A stretch of 64,000 nt of DNA from Rotaria sordida (taxonomy: Eukaryota; Rotifera; Eurotatoria; Philodinida; Philodinidae): the NCBI GenBank assembly GCA_905250125.1, contig CAJNOL010000143.1:124001-188000 (forward strand), in the 5' to 3' direction. The translations under genes were made by a program, and so were the position numbers. Below the pieces are notes generated by a model. The model worked only from the letters and a program-made list of their open reading frames with translations, ran no database searches and was not told the DNA's origin. Positions 24,546 through 36,797 of the stretch are shown piece after piece; position 1 is the stretch's first letter; each line of letters opens with the position of its first letter.

Positions 24546-24926
24546 CTTGACAAAAAAAAGAAAATCTATTGTAAGTATGAAAGTATGAGAAGAAAATAAT
24601 GTAAACTTTTTTCTTTGCTAAAAGAATTTTATTTACAATTGATTGCACTTATTTTTACTAAGTTTACATTTCCGCTTTTTACTACATCTGTCGTAACTCT
24701 TTTCTATTATGCAATCCTAACATGCGTAAAAGTATCCGATTTGTTCAATCTATGCCATAATATCCTTGAATCGACTTGCATGATTAAAATATGTAGAGAA
24801 ACAATCTGCTTAAATATAATATATGGAATATTGAAAATAATTCTATAATATAAAGATTGATCTTTCGTGTGATATAAAATTATTTTTATGGATAATTTCT
24901 ATTTTCCGAAAGAAATTGGAATAAAC

Positions 24927-25072
24927 CGAACTTGCCGATACTGGTCCAAGTGAACTCCGGTTATCTCGGTCGATGTCCGAAAATCTGCTTGAAAGAGTTT
25001 AGTCCGACTTTTAAAATCAAAGAGAACATATATACTAAACTTTGACCGTAGCCAAAAATGCTAAGAAGTGAT
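24927..25072 (-). pseudogene. U2 snRNA-like sequence, copy A (decayed)
   Basis: Read on the minus strand from 25072, the sequence begins ATCACTTCTTAGCATTTTTG, close to the U2 snRNA 5' end ATCGCTTCTCGGCC. It continues with GGCTACGGTCAA for GGCTAAGATCAA, and TTTAGTATATATGTTC for GTGTAGTATCTGTTC (the branch-point pairing region). The downstream part aligns with copy B at 50594-50772 (GCTTG-AAGAG block and the GATACTG remnant of stem-loop IV). No intact Sm site is visible. This is best read as a diverged U2 pseudogene. Confidence 0.6.
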
Positions 25073-25409
25073 AAATTGACAGGCCAACACAAGTTTCTCT
25101 CATTGAAGTTTCATTTTCTGATTGATTATGTAAAATGTGATTGACTTCTTTTATGTTTGCTAAATAACAATATTTCTCATCATGAGTTATTCATAATAGA
25201 TATTTCGAAAGAATAAAGCTAATTAAAAGATAATTCCTAGGAGATCTATGTCGGATGTTTCTGCAAATATACACTTTTATCAATAGTGTTAAATGACTAC
25301 CACTAGACTAATCAATTTAACACATTTTTTTTTCATCTATGCTTACATAAAGTGACAGAAGGACTAAAATAGATAGCAGTGATGTGGCATTCTTTAGTTA
25401 TATGAATGG
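25073..25409. repeat. Flank shared with the second U2-like unit
   Basis: This 337-bp segment aligns end to end with 50773-51109, for example GATATTTCGAAAGAATAAAG with GATATTTTGAAAGAATGAAG. It joins U2-like copy A to a TIR element in the same order and spacing as in copy B. By position it would be the ancestral 5' flank of the U2 gene. Confidence 0.7.
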
Positions 25410-25632
25410 TGTTGCTCTGGCAGGCCGATGTTGCTAATGGCTTGCATATTTTCATTATTGCAACATGTGTTTGATCATACTTGATAAGTTGTAATAAGCG
25501 ACTTGAGTGAAGAGTAGTATATCGTACACGAGAATTCGATCGTGCCGATGTAGGTAGAAAGAAAAGAGGAACGTTTGGAGATCCAGCAGATGTCGTGGTG
25601 TGTACAGTCTTGAGAAAAGTTGCGGAATACAG
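25410..25632. repeat. MITE-like TIR element, family 'CTGGCA', copy 2 (right end missing)
   Basis: It starts GTTGCTCTGGCAGGCCGATG and follows the copy at 51110 through the AAAAGTTG block near 25620, then diverges with no right inverted repeat. The shared interior reads GTGTTTGATCATACTTGATA. There is no coding capacity. Confidence 0.65.
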
Positions 25633-27489
25633 TCAAAAACCTAGTGTTTCGATCGAAATCTCACCTTTTTCGTGCTGACACCCTTAAAACCATCACCATT
25701 CGATAGAGAATCGAAATTTGAATCCATCACATGTCCAGAAACGCATGTCAGCAAGAAAAACTCAAAGCTGCTGATAAATTTCATCAAACGCTGAATCAGG
25801 ACCTGAAATTGAATTAGGTTCAACTGACAACAGCTGTGACTGTGATGATGTTTCTGCTGAAGATTCCTCGCAATGAGCATTTTTCCTATTTTAGAGTGAA
25901 CCTTGAGCAACAGAGAACTTTTACTCAAAAGGAACTGATGTTTAGTCCTAGTAACAGTAGTTGTACATCGATATTCCTACGAATATTGTAAGGCGATACT
26001 CCTATGAACTCTTTTTTTGGTGAAGACTTGGTAAAAAACGATTATAGTCTATCTGTTTATTCTATTCTTCGAGATTACAAAGTCAAACTATTGACGATCG
26101 TTAAATTTTCCTGTAAAGTAAGCAATCATTTACTTGACAACCGTCGATATCGATTGAGATAAGGACAAGTGTCGGAAAAACTGTTTTGTCATCAAGAATT
26201 GACATGATTCTATCAAACTGTGCACTTGGTTTTTCTCTCTGAAACGCTAAAATGGTTATGCTCTTCACTCATATACATACATAATTAACATAAGATGCAA
26301 AAGATATTGAATCTGTTGAATAATTTCATAGAAGGTATAAAACGAATCGAACAAATGAAGTTTTATGTATTTGTTTATATCTTTTTTTCCTTTCTATACA
26401 CTTAAGAATATTTTGCCGAACTTTCTTCTTTTATAGCAACATTTATTTTGAACTTTGAAGATGATCCTACGCTTAATCTTAAGGAAACATTGTATTTAAA
26501 ACAACTTCATTAATGAAAAGAAACATCAGCTAAATTAAAACTAAATTTTTTTTTCAAATAAAAATGATACATTATGCTTATTTATAATCTTAAAGATATA
26601 AATATTCTAATTTGTTCATTAAATGAGTCATTTGTGAAGTTTAATAGAAGTCTTTGTCGTTTAACATTTCGACTATTATTATAAAGAATCAACTAAAATC
26701 TACTGTAATCAATGAGCATCGAATCAGTACTGATTATATCAGTATTTCGATTACTTTCAATGTATTTGATTTTTGTTGAATAAAGCTACATTTATCATAT
26801 TCCTTTCTAAGAAAAGAAATAAATAATTTGAAGACTATGCTTCAATATTAAAAGCAAATTTTTTCATGTTCCTTTTAAATGAAAGGAAACAAACAATCAC
26901 TAATTTTTGTTCTTTTGGAATTAACAAAAAAAAAAACTGAGACTTTTATGTTTGATGCAAAGAAACTCAGATTGAAAATGTACTGTATACAAATGTATGA
27001 TTGATTTTACTTTAACATTCTACATTAAGAAAATGTGGTATATTATTCGACGAAAAGAATTTTACGTCTTATGTCAAATTCTTAGTTGTCCTATTTTGCC
27101 TAGTATGTAATGTAGATAATAGACAATGTTGATTCAAGTAACAAACGTCTAATATTTCTGGATTTCTTTTATCGTATTCGAAACCGAGTCAGTTAAAAGT
27201 TGGAATAGCTGAAACTCTATTTGTCATCAAAATATAGACACTTAACAATTTGATGAAAAGCTACATATTTTTTTTTTTTTGAAGCAAAAAAAATATCCAT
27301 TGACAATACTAAGCAGACATTTTTTTCTCTTGCCTTTCTTTCACATAATGTATGAAAAATTGATAGAATTTACTCTCTGATTTTTCTTTCATTTGTTCTA
27401 GCTAAGAGAAAACAAAGATATTAGACTGTTATCTCGATTTTCCTTCGAGTTTATACGGATTGCCGATAGAGATTAGTCATAAATGTAGG

Positions 27490-28024
27490 CCTCGCATGTA
27501 TTGTTCAACAGTACGACGAGGTCAAAGTAATCACACAGGGCGTGACAAGTCTTGTCGACAGTCTGCTCGAGTCATATAATCGCTGTTTGGCTCGCAACCT
27601 CATCGATGATTCAATATTTGACAAAATTCTCTACAATGTCCCTTCTTTGGAAATGACAGAAATCTACGGCAAAGAATGCACTTACTTCGAACGGATCTCT
27701 CATCATTCACTTAGGTGAAGGATCGTCGTATAATGCAGCATATGGACATGAGTTTGCTATGCTTAAAGTCATGGATTACTTGGTTTCGTCTGGTCGCCAC
27801 ATAATAATATGAAGCTTTATGATCCGACAGCGAATATAGAGGCTGTAAAAAACGGTGGAGTGATTACAACACTTGTACCTGATCGGAATTCAACAGATAG
27901 TGATGGTTCCCGTTTTGAATTAAATTTTGCTGCAATGCAGAATGCTGGTCTGTTCATTTATTTGAACAAATGTTTGGATTCATTACAGAAAGAATTTCTG
28001 ACTGATAGTTCATGTTCAATCTAA
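27490..28024 (+). pseudogene. Decayed coding segment of unknown family
   Basis: Three consecutive frames each look protein-like and are richer in G and C than the surroundings. One runs from YDEVKVITQG to YGKECTYFER, a second from LGEGSSYNAAYGHEF to VSSGRH, and the third from MKLYDPTANIEAVKNGG to LTDSSCSI. They follow in order but need frame changes near 27715 and 27810, and no GT-AG intron explains both. I do not recognise the family. It may be a frameshifted gene copy or a relic from a mobile element. Confidence 0.4.
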
Positions 28025-31000
28025 TGCATATGGATCAGTCAAAATGAAATACATTTCGGACAATTGTTCATTCAACACTCGAAGATATCGCATTGGTGAT
28101 GGTTGTTAGCAAATTTGCGTATAGTGATCCTGTGATAATGAAACAACTGATAGAAATAGACGGCGATACTTGAATTAATTGAAATATGTGACATATAGAA
28201 AAGTATTTCCTTCGTAGAAGAATTTAGTAGAAAATATATATTCTATCAGGTTGAAGAAATACTTAGCGCTGAACTTCACCGTCAGGAGTCAAACACTAGC
28301 TCCATTATCGGACTGTGAAACTTAAATTGATGTAAGTATGCGCTGTTAAAATTGACACCATCTAGAAGTTTTATGTCTAGAGCCAGAATAAAAGAATTGT
28401 AGCTTCTTGGAAAATAGAATATAAACCTATTCAGTCTAGTATTTTCTTATTGATTAAAACGAACTGCTTTCACACAACTCGATGTACTCTGTCAAGTCAT
28501 TGAACAATGTCTTTCGAATGATTTTTTGCCTCAACAAGTCGGTATCATTTTATTTGTGGCGAATATTTTAACATGTTACTCGTTGTATTAATGCAAATAG
28601 CTATTCACAATAATAAACTAACGTCTTTCATTATTTTTGTGTAATTTAGACAGTCGAAAAGATCATGAGGTGCTGTGCAATATGAATACGAATATATTTG
28701 ACCGTAAATAAAATCAACGATTTCGTCGTATTTTCTACTATTTCAGTCGATTATATGATTTCATTCAATTTCAATGATTGTATTCATATACAAATAGAAT
28801 TGTCTGAAATAAGTTCAGATTAAATCACAGGAAGAACAGAATGGTGCATGAGATGTTCGAGAATAATCACAAAAATTAAAAAAACAATACACATTATTGA
28901 ACATTGTTTGAATCGAAAACGAATAGTTCGAAACATACCGAAAGATATTATCTACATCGATACGAACCTGAAAACTGTGATGCGCATTCGAAAAGTTCGA
29001 ATAGAAAAACACAATTAGCTCTTATCAATGATCTACATGAGCTTCGAAAATATTGCCGAAGGTAAGTTTTTCTATTATAGCGATCTTTCTCGAAAAAGTT
29101 TTGTTTAAACTGATTTGCGAAAGATCCCTATATGAAAATCGAAAGAGATGCTATATTGAAGATAAGAAAAATGATAGCACATTAAGTTAGTATAACTTCT
29201 ATCTCACGAAAAATGTCATTTTTTGTTTAAGGAAAATCAGACTATTTAAATGCAGGAATGAAAATATTGATTTGAAACTAAATTAAATGAGAGCAAAACA
29301 AAGATTTGAAAAGACACGATAAAATCGAATGAATCTAACAAAATTCCATAAAGATCTTCAATTGAAAATCTACGAAAAAGTCGAGTCTGTATGTTCTCCT
29401 TAGCGTGATATGAATTTCATTGACATTGTTCTTCTAAATTCGTCTAGTTCCAATCGTTTTATCAATTCTATTGGAGAGAATTAGTGATAAATTATTTCCG
29501 CTTATTTATTTTTGTCGTACATTCTCTATATCAAATATGACGTTAAACATAAATATAAAAACACAGCGAGCATTTTTCACTCACGTCTGTACATCATTGG
29601 CCTATGCTCGTTTTTGCATCATTTTCTATTAAGCTAGTAATTAAACACACGTGGAGATTATAAACAATCACATAGAGTCATGATAATGAATGATCAAAAT
29701 ATGAAGTCATTAAAATGCAATTTTATTGGTCTAAAAATATCCTATTTATTGATATGATGCATCTTGAATAACGCTATATCTATACCTATGTGATGAGTAA
29801 TCATTTATCAAGAATGAATGATAGTAATAACAACAGACTCATTCATTAGTCAAAAAACTATAGAACAGATTGAAAGACAATGTGATTCAGTGAAGCAAGG
29901 TATAGTAGTGTAAAAAAATATTGTTTCTGATATTTAGCAAGAATCTCTTGCGAATAGTCACGAATTTTTGAACTCTTTCATTCACAATGTATGCACAAAA
30001 CAAATTCCAAAAATATAAAAATTACACGTTGACTCCTGAGTTTTTTGAACTGATAAATCTAAAACACTTCATTTTAATTAATATATGATCAGCTAGCTTA
30101 GAATTGATAGATCAGTTTTTGGGCTTTAATGGAGACAGATGAGCATATGGATGTGAAATGTAGTGTAAAGAACTCATTATTATAGGACCGAGACAGAAAA
30201 TCTAACAGAAACTATTATGAGTATTCTGGAATTTATCACACGATTTGAAAATTTCACTCTATCAATTGTTGAATACTTCTATACTTGTAAGCTAATGAAA
30301 GCATAGCTACAATACAAAAAAAATAGAAGTCTACGTTCAAATTTTTGACTTGCAAAACAAAGTAGAACCCTACGAAACTTTCATTCTGTGGGAGTTTACT
30401 TTTCCATTTGTCGTTGTATTTTGTTTCACATTTTTCTACTTTCTCTGCTTCATTGACAACATGTCTTTAAATTCTTTATCAACAGTTAAGTGATAATTGT
30501 TATCATCAACATTGTTATTTGAGAAATCTAACGTGATTCTTAGATTTACTGTAATCTTTTCTCAAATACTTTACAAAACAATGATACCGCTTTCTCCACT
30601 ATCATATTTAGATCGTCAAACAAGTATCGTTTATTCTCTGATCAAGTTGTTCATCAAGAAGATAAAGTATAAAATGAACACGATTTCTCACTACTTTAAT
30701 CTCGCTACGTTATCGTTCTACCTCTTTCGATCTTAACTAATAGAAGTATCAAATCTTCTTCTTCTACTTTCATCTTCTCTCTTCATATATCTTCACTCTT
30801 CCCTTCAGCATGATACTGACCATTGCTAATCATTCTGCTATGATTATATAGTCAATTTTCAATAAACAAAATGATGAGAAGGAATTTCGTTGAATACACT
30901 CTTCATTTTCTTTATTGTTTTAGTTTCTGTCGATATCATGTGCTCAAGAGAGGAGTTTTACGAGGAATATCGGAAATGTATAAAATTAGTGTTTTCTTTA

Positions 31001-31123
31001 AATTGTATGTCGCTCACATATAACTGTGTCATTGCTCTGATTTATGTGAGCGTTCTTCTTACTGAATATTGACGATAGTTTGTATCATTTTCTACCATAT
31101 ATTTATTCTCACATGCATTTTAG
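28025..31123. other. Gene-free stretch
   Basis: About 3.1 kb of AT-rich sequence. Short open frames (for example 30497-30736 and 30890-31072) show no domain and some start at TTG, so I do not call them. Its right part should hold the promoter of the beta-helix gene at 31124. Confidence 0.45.
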
Positions 31124-32194
31124 ATGCAGATTCTACTATATCTATTCGGTTTAATTTCATTTTATACGATTGTCAGTAGTGACGATACTATCATCGTTTA
31201 TCCAACATCTGACAATCAATTAAAATTACAACAGATAATTAACTTTGCAGTCGATCATACAATAATATTGATTAAACCCGGTATTTATACAGAATCACTC
31301 ATTATTGAAGAGAAATTCATTTCTATAATTGCTCAAAATTCGTATCAAGTGGTTAAATTTCAACCGTTGCCAAATAATATTGCTATTTTATATCGAAATA
31401 ATGGTGGTGGTCAAGTCAAAGGTATAGTTTTTACGGGAAAAAATGCAACTGGTATTAGTGGCTCTCGTAATGATCAAGAAAAGCCTCCAGGCAAGATTGA
31501 AATTTTCAATTGTACATTCATAGATATTGGCAATGGTATGATCAATGAATTTACTCATATTTCCATTGTTGGAGTTGCTGTTTATCGAGCACAATGGTTT
31601 TCTATTGATTTGCGAGGTCTTATTGAAGATTCAACCACAACCGTTCAGGATATTTTCATTTTAGACAGTGGAAATGGACTTATCCTACGTGAAATATGTG
31701 GTGCTTTCGTTTTTTGGAATATTATCTGTCGAAATAATGAAAATGGTGGTCTCATTATCTTTGATACGCTTAATGGCCCATTGACAATAGTCGAAAGTAC
31801 ATTTGACAATAATCGAATAGCCAATGTTTTTATTTCCAATTCATCTGCTGTTATTGTCCGTGATAGTTTGATTAAAAATGCACGTCCTAAACCAGATGAT
31901 ACCTATGGCGATGGATTTGTAGCAATGAAGAATAAGGAACCGATCGAATTACGTACAAGTAGAGTATATGACAATTATCGTGCTGGTGTAAGTGTATGGG
32001 GTGGCAGATTGAGATTGATAAACAGTCATCTTCGTGGTCATAAATTCGATCTCAATATTGAAACTTTTGATGGTATTCCAGGCGATTTTGATGGTTCATC
32101 GGGAAATGTTTGTTCTGATTATCCACCTAGTAATATCTGTACAGCTCTGTCATCAAGATTAGAACCACCATCGCCTATTTCTCCTACACACTGA
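31124..32194 (+). CDS. Secreted right-handed beta-helix (pectate-lyase-fold) protein, 356 aa
   Basis: A single uninterrupted frame with no intron, unlike most neighbours. Residues 1-19 (MQILLYLFGLISFYTIVSS) are a signal peptide, so the product enters the secretory pathway. Residues 23-60 (TIIVYPTSDNQLKLQQII, then IKPGIYTESLII) are the usual start of NosD/DUF1565-type parallel beta-helices. There follow repeated short strands typical of PbH1 repeats, such as IEIFNCTFID, LTIVESTFDNNR and IELRTSRVYDNYRAG. Several NxT/NxS sites (NAT, NCT, NSS) could be glycosylated. No catalytic residue set of a known polysaccharide lyase can be assigned. The ATG follows TGCATTTTAG, which could be an acceptor for a 5'-UTR intron. 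AATAAA at 32305-32310 is a likely poly(A) signal. Lack of introns and the fold raise the possibility of acquisition from bacteria. Confidence 0.85.
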   Translation: MQILLYLFGLISFYTIVSSDDTIIVYPTSDNQLKLQQIINFAVDHTIILIKPGIYTESLIIEEKFISIIAQNSYQVVKFQPLPNNIAILYRNNGGGQVKGIVFTGKNATGISGSRNDQEKPPGKIEIFNCTFIDIGNGMINEFTHISIVGVAVYRAQWFSIDLRGLIEDSTTTVQDIFILDSGNGLILREICGAFVFWNIICRNNENGGLIIFDTLNGPLTIVESTFDNNRIANVFISNSSAVIVRDSLIKNARPKPDDTYGDGFVAMKNKEPIELRTSRVYDNYRAGVSVWGGRLRLINSHLRGHKFDLNIETFDGIPGDFDGSSGNVCSDYPPSNICTALSSRLEPPSPISPTH

Positions 32195-32304
32195 TCGAAG
32201 TAATGAGTGACGTTTTTTTTTTCTATTCCCAAAAATATAACATTATTTCTGTCTACTTTCAATTTTCATAATAATTGCGCAAAAAAAGATATAGCATATG
32301 CTAC

Positions 32305-32310
32305 AATAAA
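32305..32310 (+). terminator. Poly(A) signal AATAAA for the beta-helix gene
   Basis: AATAAA lies about 110 bases after the stop codon at 32194, a normal 3'-UTR distance. It is the first such hexamer downstream. Confidence 0.5.
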
Positions 32311-33879
32311 AACAGAAGATCTGTTTTTTTAGCTATTGTACAGCAATATACAACGACTAAGGAGCAAATATTCGAAAAAAAAAATACTCAAATCAACTAT
32401 TGACTACCTTTACACGTGAGACATCAGTATTATGAAAAGTAGAAGGAAGGTTGTATAAATGAAATACTAAGACAATATAAATTGAAATGCGACATATAAT
32501 TCAAGCAAACACCAAGTTTTGTCAACTATCGAAAAGACACATGCTGTAGTGGATTAAGTATTATCATATCATCTTGTCTGACTGTACAAACAGAAATCGT
32601 TGACATTTCTAAAATTAGTAAATCGTACGGAAATATTGTCGAAGAGAGAATAAATCCAGCACTGTATTTTATTTCTACTACTCAGATCAACTTAAATTTC
32701 ATGAAAATAGTCTAAAAGAATTGTACGAAATTAGAATGGAAATGAAGCATAAGAAGATAATCATGCTAGACAAAGCAATCGAGGAAAGAAACACATAAAA
32801 TGAAAAAGTTTATTAAGAAACAAGAGATAAAAAATTAGTAAGATTTTTTGAAGTATTAAATTTCATGATAAGACGAGTTTCAATCAGTTATGTTGACTGT
32901 TAATCAAACCATTTTAGAGTTTAGCTAAAAGATCGTAGATATCATGATAATTGGAAATTTCCCGATATTGTAATCTTGAACGAATGAAAGTTGGAAGTCC
33001 GTCGTTGTAATCAGAATAGTCAAATCTTTCTTTTGACAATTTATTTAACCAAAAGGTGTGCAATTGTGTGTGGCATGTAAAACTAATTGTTAAACTATAT
33101 AGACTAGGAGTGTTATTTGAATTATCGAAATTTATCATTTCTTGTCGTAGCAATCGTCGAGTTCATATTGTCTTCCGAGAAAGTAAATCAGAAATATTTA
33201 ACATCTACATTGGTCGACTACAAAGTACTAGTTGAAGTTCATATTTGTTATTTGATCCCATTTACTAAAGCTCATTCTAGTGATATGTTTGCCGATGATT
33301 TCGATGTCGTTAATCGTCGGTCAATATGTCGAAGAATTAGATAGATCATTGAGATTTCCGAAGAGGAAAAGACAACAATGTTTAATAGGTTAGCTACATA
33401 AACCGCTCTCTTGCATTTAAAGATTTCTCCATAATCAAGGATAGCCTTGGCCTAAAATTCGAAAGGTGGATTACAAAACTTGAGTCTTTTATTCGAATCA
33501 AAACAAAAAAATTCAAACATATTTCTGTGAAGACTTTTTCTGTCTTTGATTCCAATTGTATTATCACATGATTTACAATCTTGTCAGATGATAGAACCAC
33601 ATTACCTTTTGCATGTACGTTCTGCATCTTGTCATAATCAAAATAATGAGATGGAAATCAACAAAATATCACAAATTTCTCATTTCTCATCAATTGTAGA
33701 ATTCTTAACATAGATCTTCTTCTATCACTGCATTTCGTATGTTTAAATGTATCTTACACAATATTCTACGTTTCCGCCTTTCTTCGCTTACTATTGTCAA
33801 GACCTATTCAATAAACTAGAAGGTGAACAACACAGTATTTGTCTACTATTTCTAACGAAAGGTAGAAGTTGAAGTTATA

Positions 33880-34975
33880 ATTTCTCAAAAGAGATACTTT
33901 ATAAATAAATCTTCACAACTATTTAAAGATGCATATCTATTTAAAATATGACGCTTTTACAACATTATTGTAGCTATCTTATTTAGCTAACTATTTAAAA
34001 TTTAATGCTTTTAAAACAAAATCATTGCAATTCAAAGATCACTAATCACTTTTTAAATAACATGCATAGCTGCTAAATGATGATTTAAATATGTAGTTGT
34101 GGTGTTTTTTTGTCTCCGTATCTCTTTGCATTTTCTTTTTTGTTTACGTAAATAGTGAAAACAAGTTTGATATAACGAATGATTTTCAGAAAAACAATTT
34201 ACAAAAAAAATTATTTCCAATATTTAAAAACTTAGACATAATAACTTGCTAGATGTTTCATTAGTAGAATAATTATTATTTTTGTTGTGAAGAAGTGCAT
34301 ATTGATCGATTGAATATTATGTCATGTCATTATCAATATATTAGATTAATCGTGATGTTATTTCTAACGAATCTGATTTTATAATATTCAATCATCTATT
34401 TATGTTATCACTTGACGATTAATTCAAGTCCGACTATTTGCTTCTCAAAATACTCAAAATACTCAACATAAACAGAGAACTACTACCTAAATGAGTAGCT
34501 AAAAAATTTTATTAATCAATGCTGAATATCTCTGAATAGTACTGCTTATAAATGACTAATCACCACGCAGATAATACTATTAAGATATGTCTTCATGATT
34601 TCCCTCCCATCCTTTGCTCGAAAACACTAAGTAACGTTAAAGAAATTTCTGACCTTAATTTTAATATCAATAAATATTTATTTACTAGTGCTGCAAATGA
34701 TTAAAAAGCGCTTCGTATTAAACAGCTATTCATGAAGATATTTGCCAATATCTGATCTTAAATAAATAGTGAATACATAATCAAATAGCTGCTAAGATTT
34801 AAATAGATGACAAACATTAAAAAAGCTACGACAGTTTGAATAGCTATTAAGATATAGATACCTATGTAAATTTAAATAGAAGAATTAAATAGCTATGGAA
34901 ACTTAAAATAACTATGCAAGAATTAAATAATTGTAGAAGAATTATATAGTCTTGGAAGATTTACCAATACCATGT
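33880..34975. repeat. Inverted clusters of a short 'TTTAAATAG / ATAGCTAT' repeat
   Basis: Around 33900-34010 the motif CTATTTAAA recurs every 20-60 bp. Around 34790-34960 its complement (TTTAAATAG, AATAGCTATTAAG, AAATAGCTATGG) recurs. The two clusters are oriented towards each other across about 0.8 kb. This looks like a degenerate foldback element with short tandem units in both arms. Borders are approximate. Confidence 0.5.
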
Positions 34976-35183
34976 TTCAAACGTCGTGATAACCGATTTT
35001 AGGAAAGAAGGTAAGAATATATTTTCTTAATTGAACAACAAAGTAATATGTACTTCTTAGAGGTGTGAGTAAGTATGGGTGTTATTTCATCCGTACCCAC
35101 AATAGGCATGCGCCGAACCCGAAATTTCCGGGGTTCGGTTGTTTCCGGGGTCCAATCGATTTTAAGGTTCGGCTCAGCCCAAA

Positions 35184-36005
35184 TCTTTTCTTCAATCTTA
35201 CACAATTTCACTAGCATATAGATTTGACTAGAGAATTTCTATCAAAGGTAAATCGAGGCCGAGGAATTCAAATCTATAATTAAACTTTGAAAATTTTTAA
35301 TTGGATTTTTTCGTTAGGGAAAAGGATTTTTCGAGAAAATAACAATATTTTATAAGAGTTGAAGAAAGTAAATCGGGGCTGGAGAATTCGCGTCTGAAGT
35401 CAGATTATAAAAACTTTGAAGTGGATTTTTTGAGTTCGAGGACAGATTTTTCGAGAAAGTAACGATATCTTATAAAGGTTGACGAAAGTGAATCGAAGTC
35501 GGAAAATTCGAATCTGCAATTAGATTTTCGAAATTTCAAGTTCGATTTTTTCACATGGTTTTCTAAAAAAATTGATTTTTAAAAACAAAGATTTTTCCTT
35601 TGAAAAAGAATGTTTTGAAAAGAAGAAAGATGTTTTTATAAAAAAAGAAATTTGTGAAAAAAAATAACTCAAAATTTTAAAGAACCAATTACAGATTCCA
35701 ATTTCCGGGCCCGACTTCCTCCCGTCCACGTTTATAAAATATCGTTATTTGCTTGAAAAATTCTTTCTCCAACTCAAAATTTTCGAAATCTGACTTAAGA
35801 TTCGAATTCCTCGTCCCCGACTTACTTTCATCAACCTTTATAAAATATTGTTATTTTCTCGAAAAATCCTTTTCCTTAATGAAAAAACCTAATTAAAAAT
35901 TTTCAAAGTCTAATTGCTGATGTTAATTCCTCGGCCTCGATTTGCCTTTGATAGAAATTCCCTAGTCAAATCTATGTGATAGTAAAACTGTGTAAGATCG
36001 AAGGA
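35184..36005. repeat. Foldback element with internal tandem repeats
   Basis: The left arm (35184-35545) and right arm (about 35695-36005) are reverse complements. TAGATTTGACTAGAGAATTT at the left is matched by TAGATTTGACTAGGGAATTT read from the right. Each arm contains two to three tandem units of about 125 bp marked by GAGGAATTC, then GATTTTTCGAGAAA, then AACGATATNTTATAAAGGTTG. No open frame of note. Confidence 0.75.
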
Positions 36006-36059
36006 AATACAGATCTTCCAGAGGTCCTAATGACTAAAATTTTAATCTTATTAAAGTGA

Positions 36060-36360
36060 AACATATACCAATCGATAGAGCTCGTCAAGCTGCATCGAAT
36101 GAGATAATTTTCAAAAGTGGCTCAGTTCATGGAGCGAATCGTCTGAGAAAACAGTTTTTTTTTCACGTTTTTTCTATGGGAAAAAAATCAATGTTTTTAT
36201 TTTTTATTTCGGCTACTAGGCTTTTAGAAAAAATCTGAATATACCATTCGATAGGACTCGTCGAGCTGCATCTGACTCACTGCATCTCTGGTGTGGCTCA
36301 CCAAATGGGGCAAATTGCTTTGTAAAAAACTCGAATCGGCTGCTAACTTTCCTTACATAT
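36060..36360. repeat. Direct repeat pair ending in a dispersed motif
   Basis: ATATACCAATCGATAGAGCT near 36063 is repeated as ATATACCATTCGATAGGACT near 36239, each followed by CGTC-AGCTGCATC. The block ends with CTCGAATCGGCTGCTAACTT near 36336. That end recurs near 50478 (CTCGAATCCGCTGCTAACTT) and, as an inverted pair, at 61050-61290. It is therefore a dispersed repeat family. Confidence 0.6.
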
Positions 36361-36797
36361 CATACTGTTATATATATATAGCTTGTTCAAGAAATCGATA
36401 TTAATAACACGAGCGTTCAACGATCGAATACATCAGAAGTCTTCTTTTTTTTAGAGGTTAAGGTTCACATTTTTTATTACTGTCTTAGTTCTAGACAAAC
36501 AAATGCTTCGCTAGCAAGTAATTTCCATCGATTTTCATTTTGGTTCTAGTTCTCCCTAAGGATGATCAATTTAAGTTTTAAAAAATTTAAATTTATTTTA
36601 AATTTAAATTGACGAGGAATTGAAATTTAAAAAAAAATTAACAGGAAAATGTCACTTCTAGTTTTGTCTGGTTCTAGTCTGTTTCTGTTTCAGTTCCAAC
36701 TGGTTTGAATCAATTCTGGTTCTTCAAAATCGATGTAGTTCCATTGACAAAGAATGCCAGGGAGGTCAAAGTTTTTCAGTGAACTGAAAAATGTAAT

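Noticed and set aside
24615-24848. 77-aa plus-strand hydrophobic open frame
   Set aside because: Low-complexity AT-rich frame in the spacer upstream of ERG; no supporting signal.
28815-29012. 65-aa minus-strand open frame
   Set aside because: Short, no motif, no splice context.
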